Shown piece after piece: positions 18,053 through 29,100 of a stretch of 64,000 bases of DNA. The stretch covers positions 2,680,394-2,744,393 of the forward strand of contig NZ_CP042808.1 of the NCBI RefSeq assembly GCF_004014775.2, given 5' to 3'. This stretch comes from Acetobacter oryzoeni (GTDB lineage: Bacteria > Pseudomonadota > Alphaproteobacteria > Acetobacterales > Acetobacteraceae). The translations under genes and the position numbers were made by a program. The stretch's first letter is position 1. The number at the start of each line of letters is the position of its first letter. The notes below the pieces were generated by a model. That model ran no database searches. It worked only from the letters and a program-made list of their open reading frames with translations, and was not told the DNA's origin.

Positions 18053-19419
18053 GCCCGCCTCCAGCTTGTGCCGTCTTTAGTATCTTCCAGCACAATGCCC
18101 TGAGCCTGAAGCTGATCACGCAGTGCGTCTGCCTTTGCAAAATCCCGCGCTTTGCGGGCCGCCAGACGTTCGTTAATCAAAGCTTCAATTGCCGCATCTT
18201 CATCAGAGGCATCGCCTTTGAACCACTGTTCGGGGTCACTCTGCAAAAGCCCCAGCATGCCTGCACCCGCTTTAAGGGCACCTGCGGCCTGTCTGTCTCC
18301 GGCCAGAGCCTGCGCTGCAAGAGCGTGCAGTTCTGCAATGGCTTTAGGTGTATTCAGATCATCCGCCAGAGCTTGCATCACGCCCTCCGGCACATCTGTT
18401 TCTGGCACAGGCCCAGCAGCAAGGGCACGGTAGAACCGATCCAGCGTTTTACGCGCTTCCTGCAAACCGGCCTGCGTATAATTCAGGGTGGAGCGATAAT
18501 GTGCCCCCAACAGCAACAGCCGCAGAGCTTCTGCCGGAGCCTGTGCCAGCACATCCCTAATGGTGAGGAAGTTGCCCAAAGACTTGGACATTTTCTCACC
18601 CTCAACCAGCAGCATGGCATTATGCACCCAGTAATTGGCAAACTTGCCATGAGGGAAGCAGCACAGGCTCTGGGCACGTTCGTTTTCATGATGCGGGAAC
18701 AGAAGGTCTGATCCACCACCATGAATATCAAAGCTATCTCCCAGGTAACGATGAGACATGGCAGAACATTCAATATGCCAGCCTGGTCGGCCACGGCCCC
18801 AAGGACTATCCCACCCTGGCTGGTCTGCGTCCGATGGTTTCCACAGCACAAAATCACCCGGCGCTTTTTTGTAGGGGGCAACCTCTACACGAGCCCCAGC
18901 TTCCAGCTCTTCTGGGTTGCGGCCAGAAAGTGCGCCATAGGACGGGAACGAACCGACCGAAAACAGCACATGTCCTTCGGCCTCATACGCGTGGCCGTTT
19001 TCAATCAGCCGCGCAATCATGGCCTGCATTTCACCAATATTATGCGTGGCCCGTGGCTCTATATCCGGCGGCAGCACATTCATGGATGCCAGATCTTGAT
19101 GGAACTCTTCCGTGGTACGCTGGGTTAGAGAGCCAATATCCTCTCCATTCGCTCGGGCTCGTGCGGTAATCTTGTCATCAACATCTGTGATGTTCCGCAC
19201 AAATGTCACGCGCGGATAAACATGCCGCAGCAGGCGCACCAGCACATCTGCCGTGAGCATGGCCCGCAAATTGCCAATATGGGCCAAGTCATACACTGTT
19301 GGTCCACAGTAATAGACTTTTACATGTGCCGGATCGATAGGCGTAAACGGCACCGTGGCACGACTTTGGCTATCGTGCAGGGATAGAACTGGGTGAGGAG
19401 GAAGATGAGAGTGCGGCAT
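18049..19419 (-). CDS. cysS: cysteinyl-tRNA synthetase
   Basis: Class I synthetase that charges tRNA-Cys. Cys38 in YYCGPTVYD is the first zinc ligand, HIGN at 47-50 is the HIGH motif, and KMSKS is at 276-280. GWHIECS and HHENE supply further zinc ligands. The ATG at 19419 has an AGG 5 bases upstream and gives 456 residues, normal for the family. The frame is open to a GTG at 19488, whose extra 23 residues look unconserved. No T-box or other leader was seen upstream. Confidence 0.95.
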   Translation of the reverse strand: MPHSHLPPHPVLSLHDSQSRATVPFTPIDPAHVKVYYCGPTVYDLAHIGNLRAMLTADVLVRLLRHVYPRVTFVRNITDVDDKITARARANGEDIGSLTQRTTEEFHQDLASMNVLPPDIEPRATHNIGEMQAMIARLIENGHAYEAEGHVLFSVGSFPSYGALSGRNPEELEAGARVEVAPYKKAPGDFVLWKPSDADQPGWDSPWGRGRPGWHIECSAMSHRYLGDSFDIHGGGSDLLFPHHENERAQSLCCFPHGKFANYWVHNAMLLVEGEKMSKSLGNFLTIRDVLAQAPAEALRLLLLGAHYRSTLNYTQAGLQEARKTLDRFYRALAAGPVPETDVPEGVMQALADDLNTPKAIAELHALAAQALAGDRQAAGALKAGAGMLGLLQSDPEQWFKGDASDEDAAIEALINERLAARKARDFAKADALRDQLQAQGIVLEDTKDGTSWRRA

Positions 19420-19554
19420 GCAGCCTAGATGCGCCAGCAGCGGTTTGGATGCAATATCCTGCGCCCCCAAAAAACCTTTCATCAACACAAAAACAGGTCT
19501 TGACGAGTGGGGGTGGTTTCAGCTTAATTCTGCCCCTGCGAAATACGCATCAGT

Positions 19555-19629
19555 GCCCTTATAGCTCAGTGGTAGAGCAACCGCCTTGTAAGCGGTAGGT
19601 CGTGGGTTCAAATCCTACTGGGGGCACCA
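19555..19629 (+). tRNA. tRNA-Thr (anticodon TGT)
   Basis: A complete cloverleaf with 3' CCA encoded. The acceptor stem pairs GCCCTTA with TGGGGGC through G-U wobbles, the D-arm holds AGCTCAGTGGTAGAGC, the anticodon loop CTTGTAA has TGT at 19587-19589, and the T-arm contains GGTTCAAATCC. It reads ACA threonine codons. Confidence 0.97.
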
Positions 19630-19675
19630 CTTTTTCTTACTGAAAAATTTGGCGGTAAATAGCAGGTAAGCGGTT

Positions 19676-21013
19676 TTACGCGGCCACCCATCCATCCTGC
19701 TTGAGCGCAACACCAGCCAGATACAAGCTGCCACAAATCAGCACTCTTGCACGCGGTTGTGGATTTTGGACTACCAATGCATCAAGCGCATCAACCAGCG
19801 TTGGCCCTACCTGAGCCTTTCCACCAGAAGCCTCCACAATAGCTTCTACCGGCAATGCCAAATGCTGCTGAGGCTCACAAATAGCCCAAACGCTAGACGC
19901 AAACGGCAGCACCGGGTTTAAAAAACCCGTGGCATCCTTGGTCTGCTTCATTCCCACCAGCACGTGCAGGGGCTGATCTTTCCAATGCGCCAGTTCCTGC
20001 GCCAGAGCATTGCCAGCACCGGGGTTATGGCCACCATCCAGCCAGAGCTCCCACCCCTCAGGCAGATGAGAGGCCAACTTGCCGTGAAGTTGCTGCATAC
20101 GTGCAGGCCAGTTCACGCGGCTAATGCCCTGCCATGCCTGTTCTGGCACATACAGGCCGGAAACACGCAATGCTTCTACAGCAAGGCCTACATTTTCAAC
20201 CTGCCACGGCCCCACCAATGCGGGCTGCGGCAATGTGAGTTCCCCGGCCTTATCTGTAAACGTCAGTTCAGCCGTGCTCGACTCCGCACCATTCTGCGGA
20301 GAAATCGACCATTCAACCCCACGCCGATAAAGCGGTGCACCCACCTTATCTGCCTGCGCTTGCAAAACCTTCATAACCGCTTCTGGCTGATTGCCTGTTA
20401 TGGCAGGCACGCCCGGCTTGAAAATACCGGCTTTTTCTGCGGCAATAGCTTCCAGCGTGTCACCCAGAAACGCCTCGTGATCACGCGAGACTGAGGTGAC
20501 AATACACGCAGCAGGTTTACGCAGCACATTGGTGGCATCGCACCGGCCACCCAGCCCTACTTCAATAATCGCCAAGTCAGCCGGATGACGGGAAAAAAGC
20601 AGAAAGCCAGCGGCTGTCAGAACTTCAAATACGGTAATGGGCGCGCCGTCATTCACCCGCTCAATTTCTTCCAGCGTGGCAACCAGTTCCGATTCGCTCA
20701 CCAATTTACCGGCGATACGGAATCGCTCCGTCACATCCACCAGATGTGGGGATGTCATCACATGCACACGCCAGCCTGCGGCCTCACCAATAGCACGCAG
20801 AGTGGCGCACGTGCTGCCCTTCCCGTTTGTGCCAGCAACATGGATAACTGGGGGCAGCTTTTCTTCCGGGTGCCCCAACTTTGCCAGCAGTGCTTCCAAC
20901 CGCCCCAAGGAAAGATCAATAAGTGCCGGATACAGGTTATTCAGCCGTTCCAACACCGCGCCTGTCCGGCCCGTGAATTCTGCTGTGGGGCTGGAAGCTG
21001 CTGCTTTTGTCAT
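19676..21013 (-). CDS. folC: bifunctional dihydrofolate/folylpolyglutamate synthase
   Basis: Mur-ligase-like enzyme that adds glutamate to dihydropteroate and to folates. It has 445 residues, with the ATP-binding loop GTNGKGS at 61-67, an HVMTSPHLV segment typical of FolC, and DGGHNPGA in the C-terminal domain. It begins 7 bases after the accD stop on the same strand, an arrangement common in proteobacteria, and is probably translated from the same message. Confidence 0.95.
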   Translation of the reverse strand: MTKAAASSPTAEFTGRTGAVLERLNNLYPALIDLSLGRLEALLAKLGHPEEKLPPVIHVAGTNGKGSTCATLRAIGEAAGWRVHVMTSPHLVDVTERFRIAGKLVSESELVATLEEIERVNDGAPITVFEVLTAAGFLLFSRHPADLAIIEVGLGGRCDATNVLRKPAACIVTSVSRDHEAFLGDTLEAIAAEKAGIFKPGVPAITGNQPEAVMKVLQAQADKVGAPLYRRGVEWSISPQNGAESSTAELTFTDKAGELTLPQPALVGPWQVENVGLAVEALRVSGLYVPEQAWQGISRVNWPARMQQLHGKLASHLPEGWELWLDGGHNPGAGNALAQELAHWKDQPLHVLVGMKQTKDATGFLNPVLPFASSVWAICEPQQHLALPVEAIVEASGGKAQVGPTLVDALDALVVQNPQPRARVLICGSLYLAGVALKQDGWVAA

Positions 21014-21020
21014 GAAAGGA

Positions 21021-21926
21021 TTACTCTGCGGCGGCGGGAGCAGGTGCCTGCGGGCGCGGCGGCGGTGCTTTTACATCTGCTGGTGCGTGCATCAGCAGCC
21101 CGATCACACGGGCCAATGTTGCGGGCACATCCTTACGCTGCACCACCATATCCAGCATGCCGTGATCCAGCAGATATTCGGACCGCTGGAAGCCTTCTGG
21201 CAACTTTTCACGCACCGTATCCTGAATAACACGCGGCCCAGCAAAACCGATCAGCGCATTGGGTTCGGCCATCTGCACATCACCCAACATGGCAAAGGAG
21301 GCCGTAACGCCACCTGTGGTTGGGTTGGTAAGCACCACAATATAAGGCAGCCCGGCTTCTTTAAGCATTTCAACCGCTACAGTGGTACGAGGCATCTGCA
21401 TCAGGCTGATAACGCCTTCCTGCATACGTGCGCCGCCAGAAGCGGTGAAGATAACCAGAGGAGCCTTTTGAAGAATGGCCAAACGCGCTGCGGCCACAAA
21501 GCGCTCACCAAACGCAGCCCCCATGGTGCCTGCCATGAATTCAAACGCCATGACGCCAACAACAGCCTGATGGCCGCCAATGGTGCCGTGGGCCACAATC
21601 AGCGATTCGTCTAGATGGCTTTTTGCGCGCGCATCCTTAAGGCGATCTGTATATTTTTTCTGATCGCGGAACCCTAGCGGATCAACCGGAGCAGAAGGCA
21701 GCTCAATACGGGTGAAATCCCCGTTATCAAACGTCCATTTCAGACGGTCCATAACCGGTGCACGCATGTGGTGCCCACAATGGGGGCACACATTCAATGC
21801 CTTGTGCAGCTCTTTGGTCAGAATCATCTGGCTGCATGAGTCACAGGTCGTCCACAGATTATCCGGCACATCCCGACGCAGCAGGCCGCGAATTTTGGGA
21901 CGAACATATTCGGTGATCCAGCTCAT
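21021..21926 (-). CDS. accD: acetyl-CoA carboxylase carboxyltransferase subunit beta
   Basis: Transfers the carboxyl group from biotin to acetyl-CoA, together with AccA. It has 301 residues. An N-terminal zinc ribbon uses Cys28, Cys31, Cys47 and Cys50, and the crotonase-fold core contains TASGGARMQEG. The ATG at 21926 has AGGG 7 bases upstream and gives the family N-terminus MSWITEYV; a 30-residue upstream extension of the frame is unlikely. The last 20 or so residues are Pro/Ala rich. It precedes folC. Confidence 0.96.
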   Translation of the reverse strand: MSWITEYVRPKIRGLLRRDVPDNLWTTCDSCSQMILTKELHKALNVCPHCGHHMRAPVMDRLKWTFDNGDFTRIELPSAPVDPLGFRDQKKYTDRLKDARAKSHLDESLIVAHGTIGGHQAVVGVMAFEFMAGTMGAAFGERFVAAARLAILQKAPLVIFTASGGARMQEGVISLMQMPRTTVAVEMLKEAGLPYIVVLTNPTTGGVTASFAMLGDVQMAEPNALIGFAGPRVIQDTVREKLPEGFQRSEYLLDHGMLDMVVQRKDVPATLARVIGLLMHAPADVKAPPPRPQAPAPAAAE

Positions 21927-22058
21927 TTTGAACCCTGTGACTGCACAATACAAATTGCAGGGACAAATATATGGCCCAGCACGCGTTGCATTACGCTGGC
22001 TGAACCTATCTGCCAAGTTTTATGAGAACCTACAGGCCAGATGCCCCTACGGAAAACA

Positions 22059-22095
22059 AGCCTGAAGCTTGCAGTTTACCCTTAAACTTCAGGCT
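22059..22095 (-). terminator. rho-independent terminator after trxA
   Basis: AGCCTGAAG and CTTCAGGCT form a perfect 9-base stem. On the minus strand it is followed by TTGTTTTCC, 16 bases past the trxA stop. It would end the tsaE-addB-addA-trxA transcript before accD. Confidence 0.7.
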
Positions 22096-22110
22096 ACATT
22101 GAAGCTCTGA

Positions 22111-22437
22111 TTACAGAGCGCCTTCAACCCATGCCTTCAACTGGCTTTTGGGCAGGGCACCCACTTTTTTATCTACAACCTTACCATCGCGCACCAGCAT
22201 AAGCGTAGGAATGCTGCGCACCTGATACGCATTTGGTGTTTCTGGGTTATCATCAATATTCACTTTGGCAACGGTTACCTTACCGGCAAATTCCTTGCCA
22301 ATTTCTTCCAGCGCTGGGCCAATCATCTTGCAAGGGCCGCACCATTCTGCCCAGAAATCTACCAGCACAAGGCCAGACGCCTTGAGAACATCTTTATCAA
22401 AGCTGGAATCGCTGACAGCAAGCGTGTGTTCACTCAT
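22111..22437 (-). CDS. trxA: thioredoxin
   Basis: Cytosolic disulfide reductase of 108 residues with the classic WCGPC active site (Cys33, Cys36) and the cis-Pro loop SIPTLML. AAGGA precedes the ATG at 22437; a start 27 bases upstream is possible but adds unconserved residues. It follows addA on the same strand after about 130 bases and is followed by a terminator. Confidence 0.97.
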   Translation of the reverse strand: MSEHTLAVSDSSFDKDVLKASGLVLVDFWAEWCGPCKMIGPALEEIGKEFAGKVTVAKVNIDDNPETPNAYQVRSIPTLMLVRDGKVVDKKVGALPKSQLKAWVEGAL

Positions 22438-22564
22438 TTTCTGGTTCCTTAAACTCTCCGGCACGCGCCTGCATGCCGTGAACTGCCTTTACCAATACAG
22501 GGTAACAAGCTGAAACGGCTTTCTACCCAACTCTTCCTAACACTTAAGGTTGCGCTTGCTGCGG

Positions 22565-25500
22565 TCAAGATACAGCCTCAGGCAAAATGCCGGGGGCGTA
22601 CTTATCCAGCAACGCATCTGGCAGAACATCTGCACGTGGCATTTCTGTCCAGACCAGAACACAGACAACTGGCCGATCGGGCCATATACCTTGCAGAAGG
22701 GCACGATAAGCCGCCATCTGCCGGAGGTATAAAACGGGTGTATCCTGCACTCTCCGCGGTGCATGGCGGCCGGTTTTAAAATCACACACCAGCACTTTGT
22801 TGGGCAGCACACGCAAACGGTCAACCTGCCCCACAATAACCTGCCCGCCTGCCACACCGGCCAAACGCTGCTCTGCCCGTGCAGACGGATCAAACAGATC
22901 TGCCAGTTCAGGCAGGCGCAAAACTGCAATAACCTGTTGTGCAAGTTCGGCAGCTTCATGTGATGACAAACCACTTGCTGGTCGTGCCAACCATTGATGC
23001 GCCATGGCAGGTTGCTGCTCTGCTGGACAGGCCGGCAAAAACTGCAGCAAAGAATGCACCAGATTACCACGCCGAAAAGCAGCTTCACGCGCCTTGGCTG
23101 GCGTTACGGCAGCAATATCCAGCGGTGAACGAACAGGGGGAAGCGGCCCCAACATGGCATCATCTGGTTTACTTGGTGCCAACGGGCGCGCTAGCGGGCT
23201 TTCTGCTTCTGGCAAAACTGGTTTCCACAACGGGGCTGATCCCATCCATTGCGGCAATGTGGTTACCTCCTGAGGGCTCTCAATAGAATCCGATGCAGAC
23301 TGCTTGGCAACGGTTTGTTCCTGCGGCGCTTCTTCCAATAGAAGCATGGATACAGACCATTCACCTTCCTGAAAATCTACTTCTGTTGCACCGGCTTTTT
23401 CAAAACCAATTCGGCACCTTTCATACCAACTTTCTGCAGGCACGTTGCGTCCTGGCTTCCAGCCACAAACAACTAACCGATCTGCCGCACGTGTCAGTGC
23501 CACATAAAGCAGGCGATTATATTCCTCTACCACACGACCACGCATAACCTCTTTGAGATTACGCGTTAAACCCACTGACAAAGCATTACGTGGCACATAC
23601 AACGGCACATCTATATTGTGTATTTTATCATGCGCCCAAAACAATCTGTCCTCAAACCGAGGAAGACCAACTGTATCTGGCAAAATTACCAGACGTGCCT
23701 GCAATCCTTTAGAACCATGCGCTGTCATGATTCTTACGGAATCTCCACCAGATTCTGCTTCGCGCTTTACGGTTTCTTCTGAATGACGCATCCAATGCAG
23801 AAAACCCTGCAAAGAAGGTGGATGCTGATCCTGATATCTTATTGCTGCAGAAAGAAGTTCATCAATTGGCTCCGCTGCTTCGGCCCCTAAACGCGCAAGA
23901 AAACGTGCACGGGCCCCACCAGGCCCTAATGCAGCAGAAAGAAACTCATATGGTGTTAAATAATCTACCTGTCGGAACAAACCATTAAGAAAATTCCAAG
24001 CCTGTTTCCAATCTGATTGTTCTGCATGACGTTCTCGCAGTGCTGACCACAATGGCTCTCCTTTTTCACGCCCCGTCGCCAAAGCCATCAAGCTATTATC
24101 TGAGATATTCCCCAATGGAGATGTGAGCACGCAAGCTAATGTTAAATCATCTTGTGGTAATAGAAGAGCCGCACATAAAGACAACATATCCTGCACAGCC
24201 AAATGCTCGGCCAACCCCGTACGCACAAGCGTAACCACAGGAATATTTTGACCTTTTAAAGCACGCACAAGCATACCCACGAATGGGGAGCGACGCGGCA
24301 CAAGAACTAGAACATCACCTGCTGTTAAAGGTTTTTGTCCTGACACAGGTTTTTGATTTAACTGCTTGGCAATATATCTTGCCAGGGCATCGGCTAACTT
24401 CTGGCGTGGGCTCTGGCGTGTTGCATTACCTTGTGCGGGCTCCCATGGACTAATAGCATCTTCATTCTCTTCAGCCTCAACCAATGGCCATAATTCTACA
24501 CGCCCTCCCTTTCCGGGGCGGGCTGTAATATGTTCCATAACTTGGCCTGGCTCTTCCACCACGCCTTTGGCTGCCTCTGGATCTGCAAAAACAGCATCAA
24601 CAAGTTTAAGAACTGGTTCTGTTGATCTAAACGAAACCGTTAATTCAGGTTCACGCCATAGCAAATGGGCCTCTTGAACACGTTTTTTGAATCTTTGTCT
24701 CCATTCACGAAAGGAATCTGGATCTGCTCCCTGAAATCCGTAAATAGATTGCTTATAGTCCCCCACGGCAAAAATGGTCCGCGGCGGTTCATCTTCATCC
24801 CGTCTACCAAGACCGGAAAAAAATTCTTCTGTAAGATCACCAGCAATACGCCATTGTTCGGGAGAAGTGTCCTGCACTTCATCCAGCAACAAATGATCTA
24901 TGCCCCCATCCAGCTTATACATGACCCAAGCCGCACCGGGCTCGCGCAAAAGCCCTAATGCACGCTCAATAAGATCATCATACTCAATTTGGCCATGCCT
25001 CGCTTTTTGTAATGTGTACAGACTAGAAACAGCAGCAGCCATTTTAAGTAATGCGCTTCCCATCTTAACAAGGTTTCTGGCCCGCAGTTGCTCATCTACC
25101 TTATTAATACGTTCACCTTCTTTTTGAATATAGAGCGCAATATCAGGGTATTTTTCAGAAAGTTTTTTAGAAATCAAACCAACAGCACGCAACTTTCCAT
25201 CTTTTGTGAGAAAGCCATTTCGCCACACAAGCCATTGCGCTGCGCGCTCAGATGCAGGCAAGGAAAGCCAATCCAAAAGCGAGAAAGCATTTCTTTTTAT
25301 TGCTTCAGATCCTTCATTGGAAAGGATCTGAAAACCTTCTTTTAAATTCCCTTCCTCTGGAAAATCAGAACATAATTTTTCAAGAAACTCAGAGGCACTC
25401 CCGTGCAATATATCAGACGATAAACCTAAAATCTGACATAATACAGATTCAACCTTATGAGGGTCTTGTACAATGAGATTTAATAAAGAGTTTGACCTCT

Positions 25501-26137
25501 CATCCTTTCTCAAAACCCCTGAAATAAAAATAAAATCACCTAAAGATATCTGACCTGCTAATGGGGAAATAATCCCTTCTTTTTGCTGACCTAAAATAGA
25601 TTCCACACATGTTTGTAAGGCTAGGGATGCATCTGTTTCTTCCATAACCGTAAAATGCGGGTTCATGGAAGCTTCTAAAGGGAAACGTCGCAACAAAGAT
25701 TGGCAAAACGCATGGATTGTTCCAATACGCATACCTCCTGGAAGATCAAGAACTTCTGCAAATAACGCCCGCGCACGTCGCCTTGTTTCATCTGTACAGG
25801 GCACATACAAACTAGCCAGCTCTTCATCTAACGCTTCATCCGAAAATGTTACCCAACGTCCAAGGCGTGTTTGCAACCGAATGGACATTTCCGCTGCTGC
25901 TGCTTTGGTAAAAGTAAGACATAAAATACGATCTGGTGAACTTCCCGGTTGAATGGAACCATCTTCTGCCAAACGCGGCAACATCAAGCGCAAAAGACGA
26001 TCAATCAACAATTTGGTTTTACCGCTTCCCGCAGAAGCTGACACAAAAACAGAAGCTGAGGGATCTGATGCCAAAGCCTGTTGTGCATTGGCCTGAGCGA
26101 TAGCTTTTTGTAAAGCTTCCTGTGCAGATATACTCAT
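22565..26137 (-). CDS. addA: double-strand break repair helicase-nuclease AddA
   Basis: UvrD-like helicase with a C-terminal RecB-type nuclease, the alphaproteobacterial counterpart of RecBCD. It has 1190 residues. Walker A ASAGSGKT is near 34-41, LLLDEVQDTSPEQW is the helicase motif II region, MTAHGSKGLQ is helicase motif V, and the nuclease site is VLVCDFKTGR near the C-terminus. GGAGGATGAGGA precedes the ATG, which overlaps the addB stop (ATGA). The middle third (about 24700-25600) is clearly AT-richer than the flanks. Confidence 0.95.
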   Translation of the reverse strand: MSISAQEALQKAIAQANAQQALASDPSASVFVSASAGSGKTKLLIDRLLRLMLPRLAEDGSIQPGSSPDRILCLTFTKAAAAEMSIRLQTRLGRWVTFSDEALDEELASLYVPCTDETRRRARALFAEVLDLPGGMRIGTIHAFCQSLLRRFPLEASMNPHFTVMEETDASLALQTCVESILGQQKEGIISPLAGQISLGDFIFISGVLRKDERSNSLLNLIVQDPHKVESVLCQILGLSSDILHGSASEFLEKLCSDFPEEGNLKEGFQILSNEGSEAIKRNAFSLLDWLSLPASERAAQWLVWRNGFLTKDGKLRAVGLISKKLSEKYPDIALYIQKEGERINKVDEQLRARNLVKMGSALLKMAAAVSSLYTLQKARHGQIEYDDLIERALGLLREPGAAWVMYKLDGGIDHLLLDEVQDTSPEQWRIAGDLTEEFFSGLGRRDEDEPPRTIFAVGDYKQSIYGFQGADPDSFREWRQRFKKRVQEAHLLWREPELTVSFRSTEPVLKLVDAVFADPEAAKGVVEEPGQVMEHITARPGKGGRVELWPLVEAEENEDAISPWEPAQGNATRQSPRQKLADALARYIAKQLNQKPVSGQKPLTAGDVLVLVPRRSPFVGMLVRALKGQNIPVVTLVRTGLAEHLAVQDMLSLCAALLLPQDDLTLACVLTSPLGNISDNSLMALATGREKGEPLWSALRERHAEQSDWKQAWNFLNGLFRQVDYLTPYEFLSAALGPGGARARFLARLGAEAAEPIDELLSAAIRYQDQHPPSLQGFLHWMRHSEETVKREAESGGDSVRIMTAHGSKGLQARLVILPDTVGLPRFEDRLFWAHDKIHNIDVPLYVPRNALSVGLTRNLKEVMRGRVVEEYNRLLYVALTRAADRLVVCGWKPGRNVPAESWYERCRIGFEKAGATEVDFQEGEWSVSMLLLEEAPQEQTVAKQSASDSIESPQEVTTLPQWMGSAPLWKPVLPEAESPLARPLAPSKPDDAMLGPLPPVRSPLDIAAVTPAKAREAAFRRGNLVHSLLQFLPACPAEQQPAMAHQWLARPASGLSSHEAAELAQQVIAVLRLPELADLFDPSARAEQRLAGVAGGQVIVGQVDRLRVLPNKVLVCDFKTGRHAPRRVQDTPVLYLRQMAAYRALLQGIWPDRPVVCVLVWTEMPRADVLPDALLDKYAPGILPEAVS

Positions 26138-29100
26138 TCCTCATCCTCCTTACGTGCGGCATTCCACTCGGGCACACGTGCCAGACGTGCATAATCTGCA
26201 AAACGTGGTTCCCTGCCAGGATGAGGGTGAGAAAGATAGGGCTGATCTGGCTGATCATATGCTGCTATTCGCAATAATAGATTTTCCCAAGTCTGTTCAG
26301 CCAGATCTGTAAGACTAAGCGCATCACGTGCCTGCACAACCACTTCTTCTCCTGGCACTGCTCCACCGGTCAGGCGCCAGTATATAAGATTTGATATTTC
26401 TCTTGAATGGTCAGGAACTTCCTTAAACCCACCACGAAGAATCATGGCAGATTCAAGCGGAAGCTGTGGGCTCCAACCGGCCAAAACATCTTTAGTTGAT
26501 GGTAATGTGCCAGTTTTGTAATCCTGCACAATAACATGCCCTTCAGCATTTAATTCTATACGATCTGCGCGACCAACAATGTCAAACCTGCCGGCAGGTG
26601 CATCCATAATACTCACTTGCCCGCGAATTTCTGTAAGAATGGCACGCGGCGTTCCATATTCGCTACGCCGCTTCTCTTCTGCCTGCACCACCCATTGGGC
26701 AATACGCGTTAATCTGGGCGCCCACCATGCACGCAATGCCGGACGCAAAACGTGTTCTTGCAAACTTATACGGAACAAATCACATAATTTCTTTTCTGCA
26801 TTTTCTGGCCATGTCACGCCATATGTCTTTACCCAACGCTCCAACGCCTTATGCACAATCATACCGTAATCAGATGCATCTGCGGCCTCTTCTAACTCCG
26901 GAAAAACTTCAAGTCGCAAAATATGTTTTGCGTAAATGGCATATGGATCTCTTACCCACGTTTCTATTTCTGTCACACTCAAACGGCGTGGCCGCAACGA
27001 AACTGGCGGTACAGGTTGCGGTGGTGCTACAGGCGTTGCCGGGCCTAATGGCTGATCCAGCTTATTCAACCAAAATAAAGCAGGATGGTTGGGAATATGG
27101 CCATTTCGTCCCGCCAAAAAAGCATTCAGCCGCGTAAGCCATCTAGCAGGTACAACAGGCGCTCCTTCCCGCCTCCGTGCGCTGGAAAGAACAACCGTGC
27201 CAGCTGCTGCTGCACTTGCAAAAAAATCATGTGCTGCCTGACCTATGGCGTGTTCTGGCGATGGAAGCCCCATTTTTTTTCGCATGGGTCGGCTCATCCA
27301 CGGGCCAGCATCTACTACGGGCGGCCAGACACCCTCAGAAAGACCGCCCAAAATAACGGTTTCTGCCGTTTGCAAGCGCGCCTCGAACAAGCCCCAGATC
27401 AAAACACGAGGATGTAAAGATTTAGGATCTCCACCCCGGCGCATGGCAACGCGTTCTGGAGCCAGAACCGCCGTTAACAAACCATCTAAAACAACAGGAG
27501 GCTGCGGCGGCAAAACCTCCGCTGCCAGCATTAGTTCTGTCAACTGGCTGGCAAGCATATTGCCTTCTTCACCACGCCACAAACGCTCTGATGCACTTTC
27601 TTCATCAGTAGCAACCAAACGCTCTACTGTTGCAATTAATGCTGCCAGCAAATCTGGCACGGGCGCGCAATGCTGCTCTAAATCCCCGTGAGCGCGTGCT
27701 TCTACGGCATCATGCTCCCACCCAAGAACTGGTTCCAAACAAAATGCCAAACGCTCCATAAAAACAGACAATGCAACCGGGCCAAATGGCCGATCCGCTG
27801 TAATGCCTCTTTCTTGTTTAGCTTTTGCTCTTTCATTGGGGTTGTTTAAAGCATTTTCCACCACTTGGCATAAAGCAGCAAAACCAGGCGGCGGTGCTGG
27901 ACCGCGCAGAACAGCCCGCTCTAAAAGACGGGCCGTTGCACGACAGACACCAGATGAAAAACTACACGCAACTAAAGGATGTTTTAAAACGCTTAAAAGA
28001 GAAACTGGTGAGAACTTACTATCCACCATTTGCGCAACAAGGCGTAATAGAACAGCCGCAGGTGTATCAACCAAAGATGAACCAGCACTATCATCTGCCA
28101 GCACACCCCAACGTGCCAGTTCTGTTGCCACACGCGCAGCCAAAACACGGTCTGGCGTTACAAGAGCCACACGATGCGCCGGTTTTTCAATAGCCTCACG
28201 CATGATCATACTAATTGCAACAGCTTCTTCCTGCTGATCAGCAGCATCTAATCTGTAAACATTTTCTAACTTAACATCACCAGGACATGACCAATCACCC
28301 AATGCTTCGGCAGGAAGAAGAACGCGGGCAAGAATAGATGCTCGTTCAGATCCACTTCCTGCACCTTCCCAAACCTGCACTTTATTTCGTGTGATTTCCA
28401 AATTTTTTAGTAAAGAACTCAAACCTGCCTGAGGATGACTGTCTGGCAATGAAACAAAGGTTTCTTCTGCCATCATCATATCCAAACCAGGCAATACAAC
28501 CTTGCCCGCAGGACATTCAAGAACAGCTTGCAACACTTTTACTGTAGGCTGCATAACATGCGTAAACCCAGCCGCCCATATAGGTGTACTATCACCTTGT
28601 TGAGCGAGTTTGCGCCATAAATCTGCCTGTGCCTCAAGCAATGCAACTTGTCTGGCCACAGGGTTCATAACCCCGTTTTCCTTCAGCCATTCTGGCCATG
28701 CCTGTGTTACAATTTCTAGAAATCTTAAAATAATTTGCCAATGTTCTGCAAAATTCTCTTGCACAGCTTCGGGCAAGCGTGCCGCCAAATTGACACCAGA
28801 CCACTCCGCTTCATCCATCAGCTCTGCCAGAGCTTTTGCCAAAGGCCATGCCTGATCCAGCGTTGGCCGTGTGCCAAATGCTTTATCTGCCTGCAAAACC
28901 AACCGAGCCAGCACAGCCAACCTGGTCATACCAGCAACTGCAGGGGGCAAATCCAAAGCCAGCTCGCCACCCATACCAGCAGACAACCCTAATTCTGCTT
29001 CATCCAACGCACCAATCGGTACTATCCGCGGCAACAATACACTCTGACCATCCATATGGCGTAAAAAGGCTTCTGTTAACGCGCGCGCGGCACGCCTGCC

